Source of the DNA: Mycobacterium sp. 1245805.9 | GTDB taxonomy: Bacteria > Actinomycetota > Actinomycetes > Mycobacteriales > Mycobacteriaceae | Direction of reading: 5' to 3' | Assembly: GCF_001672915.1 (NCBI RefSeq) | Contig: NZ_LZKR01000162.1 | Span: forward strand, 1-64,000 | Length of the DNA: 64,000 nucleotides | Shown here: positions 1-8,514 of the stretch, piece after piece | How positions within the stretch are numbered: the first letter of the stretch is position 1 | Layout: every line of letters begins with the position of its first letter | Notes under the pieces: model-generated | Told to the model about the DNA's origin: nothing | The model's database searches: none | What the model saw: the letters and a program-made list of their open reading frames with translations, nothing else | Program-made: the position numbers and the translations under genes

Positions 1-326
1 GGGTCGGCGGCACCGGCGGGCACGGCCGCGGGCTGATCGGCTCCGGCGGGGCCGGGGGCACCGGCGGCACGAGCAACTCCTCGAACGCCGCCTCCGGCGG
101 GGCCGGGGGTCGGGCCGGGCTGATCGGGTTCGGCGGAAACGGCGGTGAAGGCGGGGGTGGCGCCACCCTCAGCACCAAAGGCGGGAACGGCGGGCACGGC
201 GGGGACGCGGTGCTGATCGGCGACGGCGGCAACGGCGGAAACCCCGGCCGCGGCGCCGGCGGACTCTCGGGCCTTCCCGGTGCCGGCGGCGCAGCCGGGC
301 TGCTGTTCGGCCTGCCGGGTTTTTAG
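1..326 (+). CDS. C-terminal part of a PE_PGRS-like glycine-rich protein (5' end outside window)
   Basis: The frame whose codons start at position 3 is open from the window edge to a TAG at 324-326. It encodes about 107 residues built from GGAGG, GGNGG and GGTGG units and ends GAAGLLFGLPGF. Such Gly-Gly-Ala/Asn repeats are the hallmark of the PGRS domain of mycobacterial PE_PGRS proteins, which are exported through ESX-5 to the cell surface. The PE domain lies outside the window, so a glycine-rich protein without a PE domain cannot be excluded. The gene converges on sdhB with only 14 bp between stop codons and no obvious terminator. Confidence 0.8.
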   Translation, partial: VGGTGGHGRGLIGSGGAGGTGGTSNSSNAASGGAGGRAGLIGFGGNGGEGGGGATLSTKGGNGGHGGDAVLIGDGGNGGNPGRGAGGLSGLPGAGGAAGLLFGLPGF

Positions 327-340
327 CGAAAAATGACTTC

Positions 341-1087
341 CTAGCGCCGGAAGAGCTTGTTACCCAGCCAGACCACGGGGTCGTACTTGCGGTCGGCGAC
401 GCGCTCTTTCATCGGGATCAGGGCGTTGTCGGTGATCTTGATGTTCTCCGGGCACACCTCGGTGCAGCACTTGGTGATGTTGCAGTAGCCCAGGCCGTGC
501 TCTTCCTGCGCCTGGTTGCGCCGGTCCAGCGTGTCCAGGGGGTGCATCTCCAGCTCGGCGATGCGCATCAGGTAGCGCGGCCCGGCGAACGCCTTCTTGT
601 TCTCCTCGTGGTCGCGGACCACGTGGCAGACGGTCTGGCACAGGAAGCACTCGATGCACTTGCGGAACTCCTGCGAGCGCTGCACGTCGACCTGCGCCAT
701 CCGGTACTCGCCGGGCTGCAGGTCCTTGGGCGGCGCGAAAGACGGTATCTCGCGGGCCTTTTCGTAGTTGAACGAGACGTCGGTGACCAGGTCGCGGATC
801 ACCGGGAACGTGCGCAGCGGTGTGACGGTGACGACCTCGTCCTCGGCGAACGTGGACATCCTCGTCATGCACATCAAGCGGGGGTAGCCGTTGATCTCCG
901 CCGAGCAGGACCCGCACTTGCCGGCCTTGCAGTTCCACCGCACTGCGAGGTCGGGCGTTTGGGTCTGCTGCAGGCGATGGATGATGTCGAGCACCACCTC
1001 GCCCTCGTTGACCTCAACCGTGAAATCCTCTAGCGCGCCGCCGGCCTCGTCGCCGCGCCACACCCGCATGGTGGCGTTGTAGGTCAT
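341..1087 (-). CDS. sdhB: Succinate dehydrogenase / fumarate reductase iron-sulfur subunit (Sdh1 type)
   Basis: This 248-residue protein carries electrons from the flavin subunit to the membrane quinone site. An N-terminal [2Fe-2S] ferredoxin domain has C53, C58, C61 and C73. The C-terminal domain has two cysteine clusters, C144/C147/C150/C154 and C202/C207/C208/C212, for the [4Fe-4S] and [3Fe-4S] centres. Length and sequence match Rv0247c of M. tuberculosis. I chose the ATG at 1087 because it overlaps the sdhA stop by one base (TGATG), which indicates translational coupling; a longer in-frame extension upstream would run inside sdhA. It is the last gene of the sdhC-sdhA-sdhB operon. Confidence 0.95.
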   Translation of the reverse strand: MTYNATMRVWRGDEAGGALEDFTVEVNEGEVVLDIIHRLQQTQTPDLAVRWNCKAGKCGSCSAEINGYPRLMCMTRMSTFAEDEVVTVTPLRTFPVIRDLVTDVSFNYEKAREIPSFAPPKDLQPGEYRMAQVDVQRSQEFRKCIECFLCQTVCHVVRDHEENKKAFAGPRYLMRIAELEMHPLDTLDRRNQAQEEHGLGYCNITKCCTEVCPENIKITDNALIPMKERVADRKYDPVVWLGNKLFRR

Positions 1088-3015
1088 CAGCTCTCCGTCC
1101 TCGGGGTCCGTCCTGGGTGGTCGGCCAGTTCGCCGTCGGTGTAGTACTTCTCCAGCTCGGAGATCTCGAAGAGCTCCAGCAGATCGGGCCGCATCGGCAC
1201 CTGATCCTCGCGCGTGATGCTGATGTCGGGGATCACGGCGTCGCCCCCGGCGGCGCGGCAGACCAGCAACACCTTGCGCCAGGACGAGTCCATCGACGGG
1301 TGGTCGTCGCGGGTGTGCCCGCCGCGGCTCTCGGTGCGCTCCAGCGCGGCCTTGGCGACGCATTCGCTGACGAGCAGCATGTTGCGCAGGTCGATGGCCA
1401 GGTTCCAGCCGGGGTTGTACCGCCGTTGCCCCTCGACGTGGATGTTCTTGAACCGCTCGCGCAGTTTCTCGAGCCGGCCCAGGGCCTCGGAGATCTCCTC
1501 CGACTTGCGGATGATGCCCACCAGGTCGTTCATCGACTGCTGCAGTTCCAGCTGCAGGGTGTAGGGGTTCTCGGCCGCGGCGCCGTTGGTCGGTCCCTCG
1601 AAGGGGGCCAGCGCCCGCTTGGCCGCCGTCTCGACGGCGTCCTCGGCGACCGTCGGGCGGCTGCTCAGCGCCCGCACGTAATCGGCGGCGCCCAGGCCGG
1701 CGCGCCGGCCGAACACCAGCAGGTCCGACAGCGAGTTGCCGCCCAGCCGGTTGGAGCCGTGCATGCCGCCGGAGCACTCGCCGGCGGCGAACAGGCCGGG
1801 AACGGTGGCCGCGCCGGTGTCGGCGTCGACCTCCACGCCGCCCATCACGTAGTGGCAGGTGGGCCCGACTTCCATTGGCTCCCTGGTGATGTCGACCCCG
1901 GCCAGCTCCTTGAACTGGTGGTACATCGACGGCAGCCGCCGCTTGATCTCGTCCGGTGTCAGCCGGGACGCGATGTCGAGGTACACCCCGCCGTGCGGGG
2001 TGCCCCGGCCGGCCTTGACCTCCGAGTTGATCGCGCGCGCGACCTCATCCCGCGGCAGCAGGTCCGGCGTGCGACGGGCCGAGTCGTTGTCCTTGAGCCA
2101 CTGGTCGGCCTCTTGCGCGGTTTCGGCGTACTGGCCCTTGAACACCGGCGGGATGTAGTCGAACATGAAGCGCTTGTCGTCGGAGTTCTTCAGCACCCCG
2201 CCGTCACCGCGCACGCCCTCAGTGACCAGGATCCCCTTCACGCTCGGCGGCCACACCATGCCGGTCGGGTGGAACTGGACGAACTCCATGTTGATCAGCG
2301 ACGCGCCCGCCCGCAGGGCCAGCGCGTGCCCGTCACCGGTGTACTCCCAGGAGTTCGAGGTGACCTTGAACGACTTGCCGATCCCGCCGGTGGCCAGCAC
2401 CACCGCCGGCGCCTCGAACAGCACGAAGTTGCCGCTCTCGCGCCAGTAGCCGAACGCCCCGGCGATCGCGTCACCGTCCTTGATCAGTTCGGTGATCGTG
2501 CACTCGGCGAACACCCGGATGCGCGCCTCGTAGTCGCCGAGTTCGGCGTAGTCCTCCTGCTGCAGCGAAACGATCTTCTGCTGCATGGTGCGGATCAGCT
2601 CCAGGCCGGTGCGGTCACCGACATGCGCCAGCCGCGGGTAGGTGTGCCCGCCGAAGTTGCGCTGGCTGATCTTGCCGTCCTTGAGGCGGTCGAACAGCGC
2701 GCCGTAGGTTTCCAGCTCCCAGACGCGGTCCGGGGCCTCTTTGGCGTGCAGCTCGGCCATCCGCCAGTTGTTGAGGAACTTCCCACCGCGCATCGTGTCG
2801 CCGAAGTGGGTCTTCCAGTTGTCTTTGGGATTGGTGTTGCCCATGGATGCCGCGCAGCCGCCCTCGGCCATCACCGTGTGGGCCTTGCCGAACAGGGACT
2901 TGCACACCACCGCGACCTTGAGGCCACGCTCACGCGCCTCGATGACCGCACGCAATCCTGCGCCGCCGGCACCGATGACGACTACGTCGTAGGCGTGCCG
3001 CTCGACCTCAACCAT
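1087..3015 (-). CDS. sdhA: Succinate dehydrogenase / fumarate reductase flavoprotein subunit (Sdh1 type)
   Basis: This 642-residue subunit oxidises succinate to fumarate on the cytoplasmic side of the respiratory complex. It has an N-terminal dinucleotide fold (GAGGAG at 15-20), the region around H46 (KAHTVMAEGG) that normally carries covalent FAD, and the conserved C-terminal segment SNRLGGNSLSDLLVFGR. It is collinear with Rv0248c (646 aa). It lies 42 bp after the membrane subunit gene and overlaps sdhB by one base, so the three genes form one operon. In mycobacteria this Sdh1 complex is distinct from Sdh2 encoded elsewhere. Confidence 0.96.
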   Translation of the reverse strand: MVEVERHAYDVVVIGAGGAGLRAVIEARERGLKVAVVCKSLFGKAHTVMAEGGCAASMGNTNPKDNWKTHFGDTMRGGKFLNNWRMAELHAKEAPDRVWELETYGALFDRLKDGKISQRNFGGHTYPRLAHVGDRTGLELIRTMQQKIVSLQQEDYAELGDYEARIRVFAECTITELIKDGDAIAGAFGYWRESGNFVLFEAPAVVLATGGIGKSFKVTSNSWEYTGDGHALALRAGASLINMEFVQFHPTGMVWPPSVKGILVTEGVRGDGGVLKNSDDKRFMFDYIPPVFKGQYAETAQEADQWLKDNDSARRTPDLLPRDEVARAINSEVKAGRGTPHGGVYLDIASRLTPDEIKRRLPSMYHQFKELAGVDITREPMEVGPTCHYVMGGVEVDADTGAATVPGLFAAGECSGGMHGSNRLGGNSLSDLLVFGRRAGLGAADYVRALSSRPTVAEDAVETAAKRALAPFEGPTNGAAAENPYTLQLELQQSMNDLVGIIRKSEEISEALGRLEKLRERFKNIHVEGQRRYNPGWNLAIDLRNMLLVSECVAKAALERTESRGGHTRDDHPSMDSSWRKVLLVCRAAGGDAVIPDISITREDQVPMRPDLLELFEISELEKYYTDGELADHPGRTPRTES

Positions 3016-3057
3016 GAAACCTCGCTCAGTTTTTCTCTGTAACCGTCAAATGGCTTG

Positions 3058-3885
3058 TCAGCCAACAAATCTCAGGTCCGGAATGGTGCCGCTGGCCACC
3101 AGCGCGATGTAGAAGTCGGTGACCATCAGGGTGCCGAGCGTGATCCACGCGAACAACTTGTGCCGGGTGTTGATCGCGCTGACCTGCGTCCAGATCCAGT
3201 ACCGCACAGGGTTCTTGGAGAAGTGCTTGAGCCGCCCGCCGGTCACGTGCCGGCACGAATGGCAGGACAGCGTGTAGATCCACAGCATGATGACGTTGCC
3301 GACCAGGATGAGATTGCCCAGCCCGAAGCCGAATCCGCCGGGGCCGCTGTCGGAATGGAACGCGACGACGGCGTCGAAGGTGTTGATGACCGAGATGATG
3401 GCGGCGATATAGAAGAAGTACCGGTGGGTGTTCTGGATGATCAGCGGAAGCCTGGTCTCGCCGGTGTAGTGCACGCGGGGCTCGGCCACCGCGCAGGCGC
3501 TGGGGGACTGCCACACCGTGCGGTAGTAGGCGCCGCGGTAGTAGTAACAGGTCAGCCGGAACAAGAGCAGGAACGGCAGCGACACCGCCGCGTACGGCAC
3601 GAACCACCAGTCCGGCAGGAACTGCGGCCAGAAGTCGCTGGCCGCACCGCAGGCCTTGCTCATGCACGGCGAGTAGAACGGCGTCAGGTAATGGTATTTG
3701 AGGACGAAGAAGTAATCCTTCTGCAACCCGCGCGCTATCGCGTAGATAAGGAATGCCGCGAAGCCCAGGTCGATCCGCAACGGCGACAACCACCACCGGT
3801 CGGTGCGTAGGGTCCGCTGCGGGATGCGGGCGCGTGTGGGTGAAAAGACACCGGACGCAGGACGGTTCGCCGTGGGTGCGCTCAT
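3058..3885 (-). CDS. sdhC: Membrane anchor subunit of succinate dehydrogenase Sdh1
   Basis: This 275-residue integral membrane protein has about five hydrophobic segments (near 40-55, 93-110, 150-172, 188-207 and 243-264), so one polypeptide replaces the usual SdhC/SdhD pair. It matches Rv0249c in length and position. Residues 207-213 read SCHSCRH, and further cysteines occur at 74 and 79. Published structural work on mycobacterial Sdh1 describes a membrane-embedded Rieske-type [2Fe-2S] cluster in this subunit; C208/H209/C211/H213 are plausible ligands here, which is my inference. It is the first gene of the sdh operon, 90 bp after the upstream small gene. Confidence 0.92.
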   Translation of the reverse strand: MSAPTANRPASGVFSPTRARIPQRTLRTDRWWLSPLRIDLGFAAFLIYAIARGLQKDYFFVLKYHYLTPFYSPCMSKACGAASDFWPQFLPDWWFVPYAAVSLPFLLLFRLTCYYYRGAYYRTVWQSPSACAVAEPRVHYTGETRLPLIIQNTHRYFFYIAAIISVINTFDAVVAFHSDSGPGGFGFGLGNLILVGNVIMLWIYTLSCHSCRHVTGGRLKHFSKNPVRYWIWTQVSAINTRHKLFAWITLGTLMVTDFYIALVASGTIPDLRFVG

Positions 3886-3975
3886 CTAGTGTTCCTCTTC
3901 GAACGGGCTGTCTGTCGAAGGGTACACAGAGCAAACCCCCTGTTTCGCGGGGGGCTTGAAGTTGTCCGAGGTTTG

Positions 3976-4272
3976 TCAGGCCCTGTTGTGACCCCCGACA
4001 CCTTCGTCGTCGACATCGCGCCAAAAGTCGGTGTCGTACTGGGTGTCGGGAATGGCGATCTTCTCGCCCGACTGCTGCACGGTGGCGCGGTCGAGATCCA
4101 ATTCGGCGACGTCGGTGTCGAGCAGTTCGACGTCGGACAGGATCCGGTCGGCGTCGATGACGATGCGGCGCATCGCCGGGCTGTCGCCGTATCGCGCCCG
4201 CAATGAGCTCACGCACCGCCGCAGGCCACCGATGAGGTCGTGCAGTTCGGCGAGTTCAGTCGTGGTGCTCAA
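3976..4272 (-). CDS. Conserved small acidic protein (Rv0250c-like), function unknown
   Basis: About 98 residues, soluble, acidic, with helical heptad-like segments (ELHDLIGGLRRCV, DADRILSDVELLD) and a conserved C-terminus FWRDVDDEGVGGH. It is the gene immediately upstream of the sdh operon, as Rv0250c is in M. tuberculosis. A longer reading from 4317 exists, but the TTG at 4272 has a good ribosome binding site (AGGAG six bases before) and gives the expected length, so I prefer it. Its co-transcription with sdh suggests a link to the respiratory complex, but nothing in the sequence names an activity. Confidence 0.8.
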   Translation of the reverse strand: MSTTTELAELHDLIGGLRRCVSSLRARYGDSPAMRRIVIDADRILSDVELLDTDVAELDLDRATVQQSGEKIAIPDTQYDTDFWRDVDDEGVGGHNRA

Positions 4273-4364
4273 CGGATCTCCTACTACTTTCGGGGCGCAG
4301 ACGGTGTTGCGGATCACAGTACGCCCTCGATAGTAGCGACCGTCGCGGCCTAGTGTCGGACACC

Positions 4365-5123
4365 ATGACGGGCCGAACCACCGCCGAGCGCGCCACGGCG
4401 CTGCTCGAACTGCACCGGCCGGGCGACCCGGTGATCCTGCCGACGGTGTGGGACGCGTGGTCGGCCCGGCTGGCCACCGACGCGGGATTCGCCGCGCTGA
4501 CCGTCGGCAGCCACCCGCTCGCCGACTCCATCGGCAAACCCGACAACGAGGGCATGTCCTTCGACGACGTGCTGACCCGCGTCGCCCAGATCACCGCGGC
4601 CGTCGACGTCCCGGTGTCGGTCGACGTCGAATCGGGCTACGGGCAGCCGCCAGCGCGCCTGATCGAGGGCCTGCTGGGCGTGGGCGCCGTCGGGCTGAAC
4701 ATCGAGGACACCGTGCACTCCGAGGGCAAGCGGCTGCGCTCCGCCGGTGAGCACGCCGAACTGGTGGGGGCGCTGCGCGCGGCCGCCGACGCGGCCGGGG
4801 TGCACGTCGTGATCAACGCGCGCACCGATCTGTTCCTGCGGCGCGACGGCGACGACGCCGATCGCGTCGAGCGGGCGGTGGCGCGGCTGACCGAGGCCGC
4901 CGCCGCGGGCGCCGACGTCCTCTATCCGGTGGGCCGCCACGACCCGGATACGTTGCGGCGCTTGGCCGCCGAGTTACCGCTGCCGATCAACGCGATCGCG
5001 CTGCCCGACCAGGACGACCCGGCTTCGTTCGGCCCGCTCGGCGTCGCCCGGGTCAGCTTCGGCCCCTTCCTGCAGGCCGCGCTGGCGGCGCGGGCCAAAG
5101 ACCTGCTGGCGCGCTGGGCCTGA
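4365..5123 (+). CDS. PEP mutase / isocitrate lyase superfamily enzyme
   Basis: A 252-residue single TIM-barrel protein. The family pattern is clear: PTVWDAWSA near 26-34, a substrate loop ADSIGKPDNEGMS near 53-65, the metal-binding strand VDVESGYG near 86-93 and GLNIEDTV near 114-121. Members cleave or form C-C or P-C bonds of 2-oxo acid substrates, for example PEP mutase, oxaloacetate hydrolase and methylisocitrate lyase-like enzymes; the true substrate cannot be read from the sequence. The catalytic KKCGH-type loop of isocitrate lyase proper is absent. GTG at 4353 is an alternative start four codons earlier. No gene of this family sits here in M. tuberculosis. Confidence 0.85.
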   Translation: MTGRTTAERATALLELHRPGDPVILPTVWDAWSARLATDAGFAALTVGSHPLADSIGKPDNEGMSFDDVLTRVAQITAAVDVPVSVDVESGYGQPPARLIEGLLGVGAVGLNIEDTVHSEGKRLRSAGEHAELVGALRAAADAAGVHVVINARTDLFLRRDGDDADRVERAVARLTEAAAAGADVLYPVGRHDPDTLRRLAAELPLPINAIALPDQDDPASFGPLGVARVSFGPFLQAALAARAKDLLARWA

Positions 5124-5131
5124 CGCTCTGA

Positions 5132-5221
5132 GTGTGAATCCAGGGCTTTCGCTGTGAAGCCAGGGCGGGGATTCGGCGATTTTCCCGCCCACGCTTCACA
5201 CGCAAAGCCGTGGCTTCACAC
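5132..5221. repeat. Long imperfect inverted repeat (hairpin) between convergent genes
   Basis: Arms 5132-5169 and 5184-5221 are 38 bp each and complementary at 31 positions, around a 14-base loop. Each arm itself contains two copies of a GTGTGAAnCCA-like unit, so the element is a nested repeat. It lies between the stop codons of the PEP mutase-family gene and hsp20 and could act as a bidirectional terminator or be one copy of a dispersed palindromic repeat. It lacks the poly-T of a classical terminator. Confidence 0.7.
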
Positions 5222-5281
5222 GCGAATCCGGCGAGGCCGTCCAGAATTGGCGCGGCCCCGCCGGATTGATCTGTCGCGGGA

Positions 5282-5722
5282 CTACTTGGTGATCGCGATG
5301 CGCTGCGGCTGTGCTCCGGCATAGGCGCCGGCGACCCGCACGGTCAGCACGCCGTTGTCGTAGGAGGCGGTGACGGCCTCGCCGGTGACATGCGTGGGCA
5401 GCTGGAACGAGCGGCGGAAGGATCCGTAACGAATCTCACGCAACGTGCGGCCGTTCTGCTCCTCCGCGTGCTCGTCGCGGTGTTCGCCGTGGATGACCAG
5501 TTGGCCGTTCTCGACCTCGACGTTGACATCCTTCTCGACGTCGACACCCGGCAGCTCGAGGCGGACGACCGCGTCATCGCCGTCCTTGACGATCTCGGCG
5601 GCCGGGGTGAAGCCGCTGTTCACCGGCTTGAACCAGTCCGTCGCCGCGGCGGGGCCGAAGAAGTCACGCAACCAGCGGTCGGTGTCCCAGGCCGGTCGCG
5701 ACCACAATGCGAGGTTGCTCAT
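5282..5722 (-). CDS. hsp20: Hsp20 / alpha-crystallin family small heat-shock protein (Acr2-like)
   Basis: A 146-residue ATP-independent holdase that keeps unfolding proteins soluble. The alpha-crystallin domain covers about residues 45-140, with the conserved ELPGVDVEKDVNVEVENG strand and the A-x-x-x-N-G-V-L-like motif (ASYDNGVLTVRV). It corresponds to Rv0251c (Acr2/Hrp family) in sequence and position. The ATG at 5722 follows AAGGAGAT at good distance; the reading could extend to 5794 but with no better signal. An HspR-type inverted repeat lies 70 bp upstream, fitting heat and redox induction known for Acr2. Confidence 0.93.
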   Translation of the reverse strand: MSNLALWSRPAWDTDRWLRDFFGPAAATDWFKPVNSGFTPAAEIVKDGDDAVVRLELPGVDVEKDVNVEVENGQLVIHGEHRDEHAEEQNGRTLREIRYGSFRRSFQLPTHVTGEAVTASYDNGVLTVRVAGAYAGAQPQRIAITK

Positions 5723-5791
5723 GGGGATCTCCTTATGCTTCCTTGTGAGTTTGCTGTGACCGGCGCTTTGCCGGCCGGCTATTCCTACAAA

Positions 5792-5812
5792 CATGAGTCG
5801 ACCACGCTAAAG
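5792..5812 (-). promoter_or_regulatory. HAIR-like operator (HspR binding site) upstream of hsp20
   Basis: Read on the minus strand the site is CTTTAGC-N7-ACTCATG, matching 11 of 14 positions of the HspR-associated inverted repeat CTTGAGT-N7-ACTCAAG with the exact 7-base spacer. It lies about 70 bp before the hsp20 start. HspR control of acr2 is established in M. tuberculosis. A GGAATA element at 5785-5780, resembling a SigE/SigH -35 box, lies between it and the gene; I could not assign a convincing -10. Confidence 0.6.
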
Positions 5813-5936
5813 TTCCACTCGGGCGTTCGCCGGCAGCGAACAGCTTCACAGCCGTCGTTGTGAGGTGTGAGCACGCCGTCATGCGGGTGTCACATTGCGC
5901 GATTCCGAGTTAATTTGCCGCCCCTAACCTCATGGC

Positions 5937-8501
5937 ATGGCCCAATCCGAAACCTGGGGCGCGGACAGTGCTGCGCGTCACGTCGTTGTGGTCGGGCACG
6001 GCATGGTCGGCCACCGGCTGGTGGAGGCGCTCCGAGCCCGCGACACCGAAGGGCGTTGGAGCATCACCGTTTTGGCCGAGGAGTCCGACGCGGCCTATGA
6101 CCGTGTCGGTCTGACGTCCTACACCGAGAGCTGGGACCGCCAGCTGCTGGCCCTGCCCGGTAACGACTACGCCGGCGACGACCGGGTCCGGCTGCTGCTG
6201 GACGCCCGCGTCACCGAAATCGACCGCGACACAAAGACCGTGGTGACCGCCGACGGTCGACGGTACAGCTACGACGCCCTGGTGCTGGCCACCGGGTCCT
6301 ACGCCTTCGTCCCGCCGGTACCCGGTCACGACCTGCCGCAGTGCCACGTCTACCGCACGCTCGACGACCTCGACGCCATCCGCGCCGACGCCCAGCGCAC
6401 GCTGCAGGCCGGCCACGCCACCGCCGGGGTCGTCATCGGCGGCGGCCTGCTGGGGCTGGAGGCCGCTAATGCGCTGCGCCAGTTCGGGTTGCAGACCCAC
6501 GTCGTCGAGATGATGCCGCGGTTGATGGCCCAGCAGATCGACGAGGCCGGCGGCGCGCTGCTGGCCAGAATGGTCACCGAACTCGGCATCGCCGTGCACC
6601 TGGGGACGGGCACCGAATCGATCGAGGCCGTCGCGCATCCGGACGGCTCGACGTCGGCGCGGGTGTGCCTGACCGACGGCGAGCTGATCGATGCCGGCGT
6701 GGTGATCTTCGCGGCCGGCATCCGGCCGCGCGACGAGCTGGCGGCGGCCGCCGGACTGGAGCGCGGCGAGCGGGGCGGCGTGCTCACCGATTTATCCTGC
6801 CGGACAAGTGATCCCGACGTCTACGCGATCGGCGAGGTCGCGGCGATCGGCGGCCGCTGCTACGGACTGGTCGGTCCCGGCTACACCTCCGCCGAGGTGG
6901 TGGCGGACCGGTTGCTGGGCGGCGCCGCGGAATTCGGCGAAGCGGACCTGTCGACGAAGCTCAAGCTGCTCGGCGTCGACGTCGCCAGCTTCGGCGACGC
7001 GATGGGGGCGACCGAGAAGTGCCTCGAGGTCGCCATCAACGACGCGGTCAACCGGACCTACGCCAAGCTGGTGCTCTCCGACGACGCCAAGACCCTGCTG
7101 GGCGGGGTGCTGGTGGGCGACGCCTCGTCGTACGGGGTGTTGCGGCCGATGGTCGGCAGCGAGTTGCCGGGCGACCCGTTGGCGCTGATCGCGCCGGCCC
7201 AGGCCGGCGGCGCGCCGGGTCTGGGCGTTGGGGCGCTGCCGGATTCGGCGCAGATCTGCTCGTGCAACAACGTCAGCAAGGGCGATCTGAAGGGCGCGAT
7301 CGCCGGCGGTTGCGCCGACGTGCCCGCCCTCAAGTCGTGCACGGCCGCGGGCACCTCGTGCGGGTCGTGTGTGCCGCTGCTCAAGCAGCTGCTGGAAGCA
7401 GAGGGCGTCGAGCAGTCCAAGGCGCTGTGCGAGCACTTCAGCCAGTCGCGGGCGGAGCTTTTCGAGATCATCACCGCCACCGAGATCCGGACGTTCTCCG
7501 GCCTGCTGGAGCGCTTCGGCCGCGGAAAGGGTTGCGACATCTGCAAACCGGTGGTCGCGTCGATCCTGGCGTCCACCGGCTCGGAGCACATCCTCGACGG
7601 CGAGCAGGCCTCGCTGCAGGATTCCAACGACCACTTCCTGGCCAACATCCAGAAGAACGGCAGCTACTCGGTGGTCCCGCGGGTCCCCGGCGGTGACATC
7701 AAGCCGGAGCACCTGATCCTGATAGGCCAGATCGCGCAGGACTTCGGGCTTTACACCAAGATCACCGGCGGCCAGCGGATCGACCTGTTCGGCGCCCGCG
7801 TCGACCAGTTGCCGCAGATTTGGAAGCGGCTGGTCGACGGCGGCATGGAATCCGGGCACGCCTACGGCAAGGCGTTGCGCACCGTCAAGAGCTGCGTGGG
7901 CAGCGACTGGTGCCGCTACGGCCAGCAGGATTCGGTGCAGCTGGCCATCGACCTGGAGCTGCGCTACCGCGGGCTGCGCGCGCCGCACAAGATCAAGCTC
8001 GGCGTCTCCGGTTGCGCGCGCGAGTGCGCCGAGGCGCGCAGCAAGGACGTCGGCGTCATCGCAACCGAGAAGGGGTGGAACCTCTACGTCGGCGGCAACG
8101 GCGGCATGACGCCCAAGCACGCCCAGCTGCTGGCCAGCGATTTGGATACCGAGACGCTGGTCCGCTACGTCGACCGGTTCCTCATGTACTACATCCGCAC
8201 GGCCGACCGGCTGCAGCGCACCGCGCCTTGGGTCGAATCGCTGGACGGCGGCCTGGATCACGTGCGCGAGGTCGTGTGCGACGACTCCCTGGGCCTGGCC
8301 GAGGAATTCGAGGCCGCAATGGAGCGGCATGTGCAGAACTACAAGTGCGAATGGAAGGGCGTTCTGGAGGACCCGGACAAGCTGTCGCGGTTCGTCTCCT
8401 TCGTCAACGCCCCCGACGCCGTCGACTCGACGGTGACGTTCACCGAGCGCGCCGGGCGCAAAGTGCCTGTGCCCATTGGCATGCCGCGGGTTCGGTCGTA
8501 A
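5937..8501 (+). CDS. nirB: Assimilatory nitrite reductase [NAD(P)H] large subunit
   Basis: An 854-residue cytoplasmic enzyme that reduces nitrite to ammonium with NAD(P)H. Domains in order: FAD/NAD-binding oxidoreductase (GHGMVG at 20-25; second nucleotide motif GGGLLGLE near 166-173), a BFD-like [2Fe-2S] domain (CSCNNVSKG near 440 and CGSC near 480), and the siroheme/[4Fe-4S] sulfite/nitrite reductase domain with cysteines in KSCVGSDWC (near 652) and SGCARECAE (near 690). Length equals M. tuberculosis NirB (Rv0252, 853 aa). nirD follows at 13 bp, so both are co-transcribed. GlnR and NnaR control is known in related species, but I did not find a clear site. Confidence 0.97.
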   Translation: MAQSETWGADSAARHVVVVGHGMVGHRLVEALRARDTEGRWSITVLAEESDAAYDRVGLTSYTESWDRQLLALPGNDYAGDDRVRLLLDARVTEIDRDTKTVVTADGRRYSYDALVLATGSYAFVPPVPGHDLPQCHVYRTLDDLDAIRADAQRTLQAGHATAGVVIGGGLLGLEAANALRQFGLQTHVVEMMPRLMAQQIDEAGGALLARMVTELGIAVHLGTGTESIEAVAHPDGSTSARVCLTDGELIDAGVVIFAAGIRPRDELAAAAGLERGERGGVLTDLSCRTSDPDVYAIGEVAAIGGRCYGLVGPGYTSAEVVADRLLGGAAEFGEADLSTKLKLLGVDVASFGDAMGATEKCLEVAINDAVNRTYAKLVLSDDAKTLLGGVLVGDASSYGVLRPMVGSELPGDPLALIAPAQAGGAPGLGVGALPDSAQICSCNNVSKGDLKGAIAGGCADVPALKSCTAAGTSCGSCVPLLKQLLEAEGVEQSKALCEHFSQSRAELFEIITATEIRTFSGLLERFGRGKGCDICKPVVASILASTGSEHILDGEQASLQDSNDHFLANIQKNGSYSVVPRVPGGDIKPEHLILIGQIAQDFGLYTKITGGQRIDLFGARVDQLPQIWKRLVDGGMESGHAYGKALRTVKSCVGSDWCRYGQQDSVQLAIDLELRYRGLRAPHKIKLGVSGCARECAEARSKDVGVIATEKGWNLYVGGNGGMTPKHAQLLASDLDTETLVRYVDRFLMYYIRTADRLQRTAPWVESLDGGLDHVREVVCDDSLGLAEEFEAAMERHVQNYKCEWKGVLEDPDKLSRFVSFVNAPDAVDSTVTFTERAGRKVPVPIGMPRVRS

Positions 8502-8514
8502 TCAAGGAGACACG

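Noticed and set aside
178..300. Glycine-codon repeats that could suggest a tandem array or CRISPR-like repeat
   Set aside because: The units are irregular, in frame and encode PGRS repeats; there are no spacers of constant length.
1117..3042. 641-codon open frame antisense to sdhA
   Set aside because: Same high-GC third-position effect; sdhA on the other strand is fully supported.
3931..3960. C-run/G-run hairpin between the Rv0250c-like gene and sdhC
   Set aside because: Only five to six G-C pairs with a long loop and located within what seems to be one operon; not enough for a terminator call.
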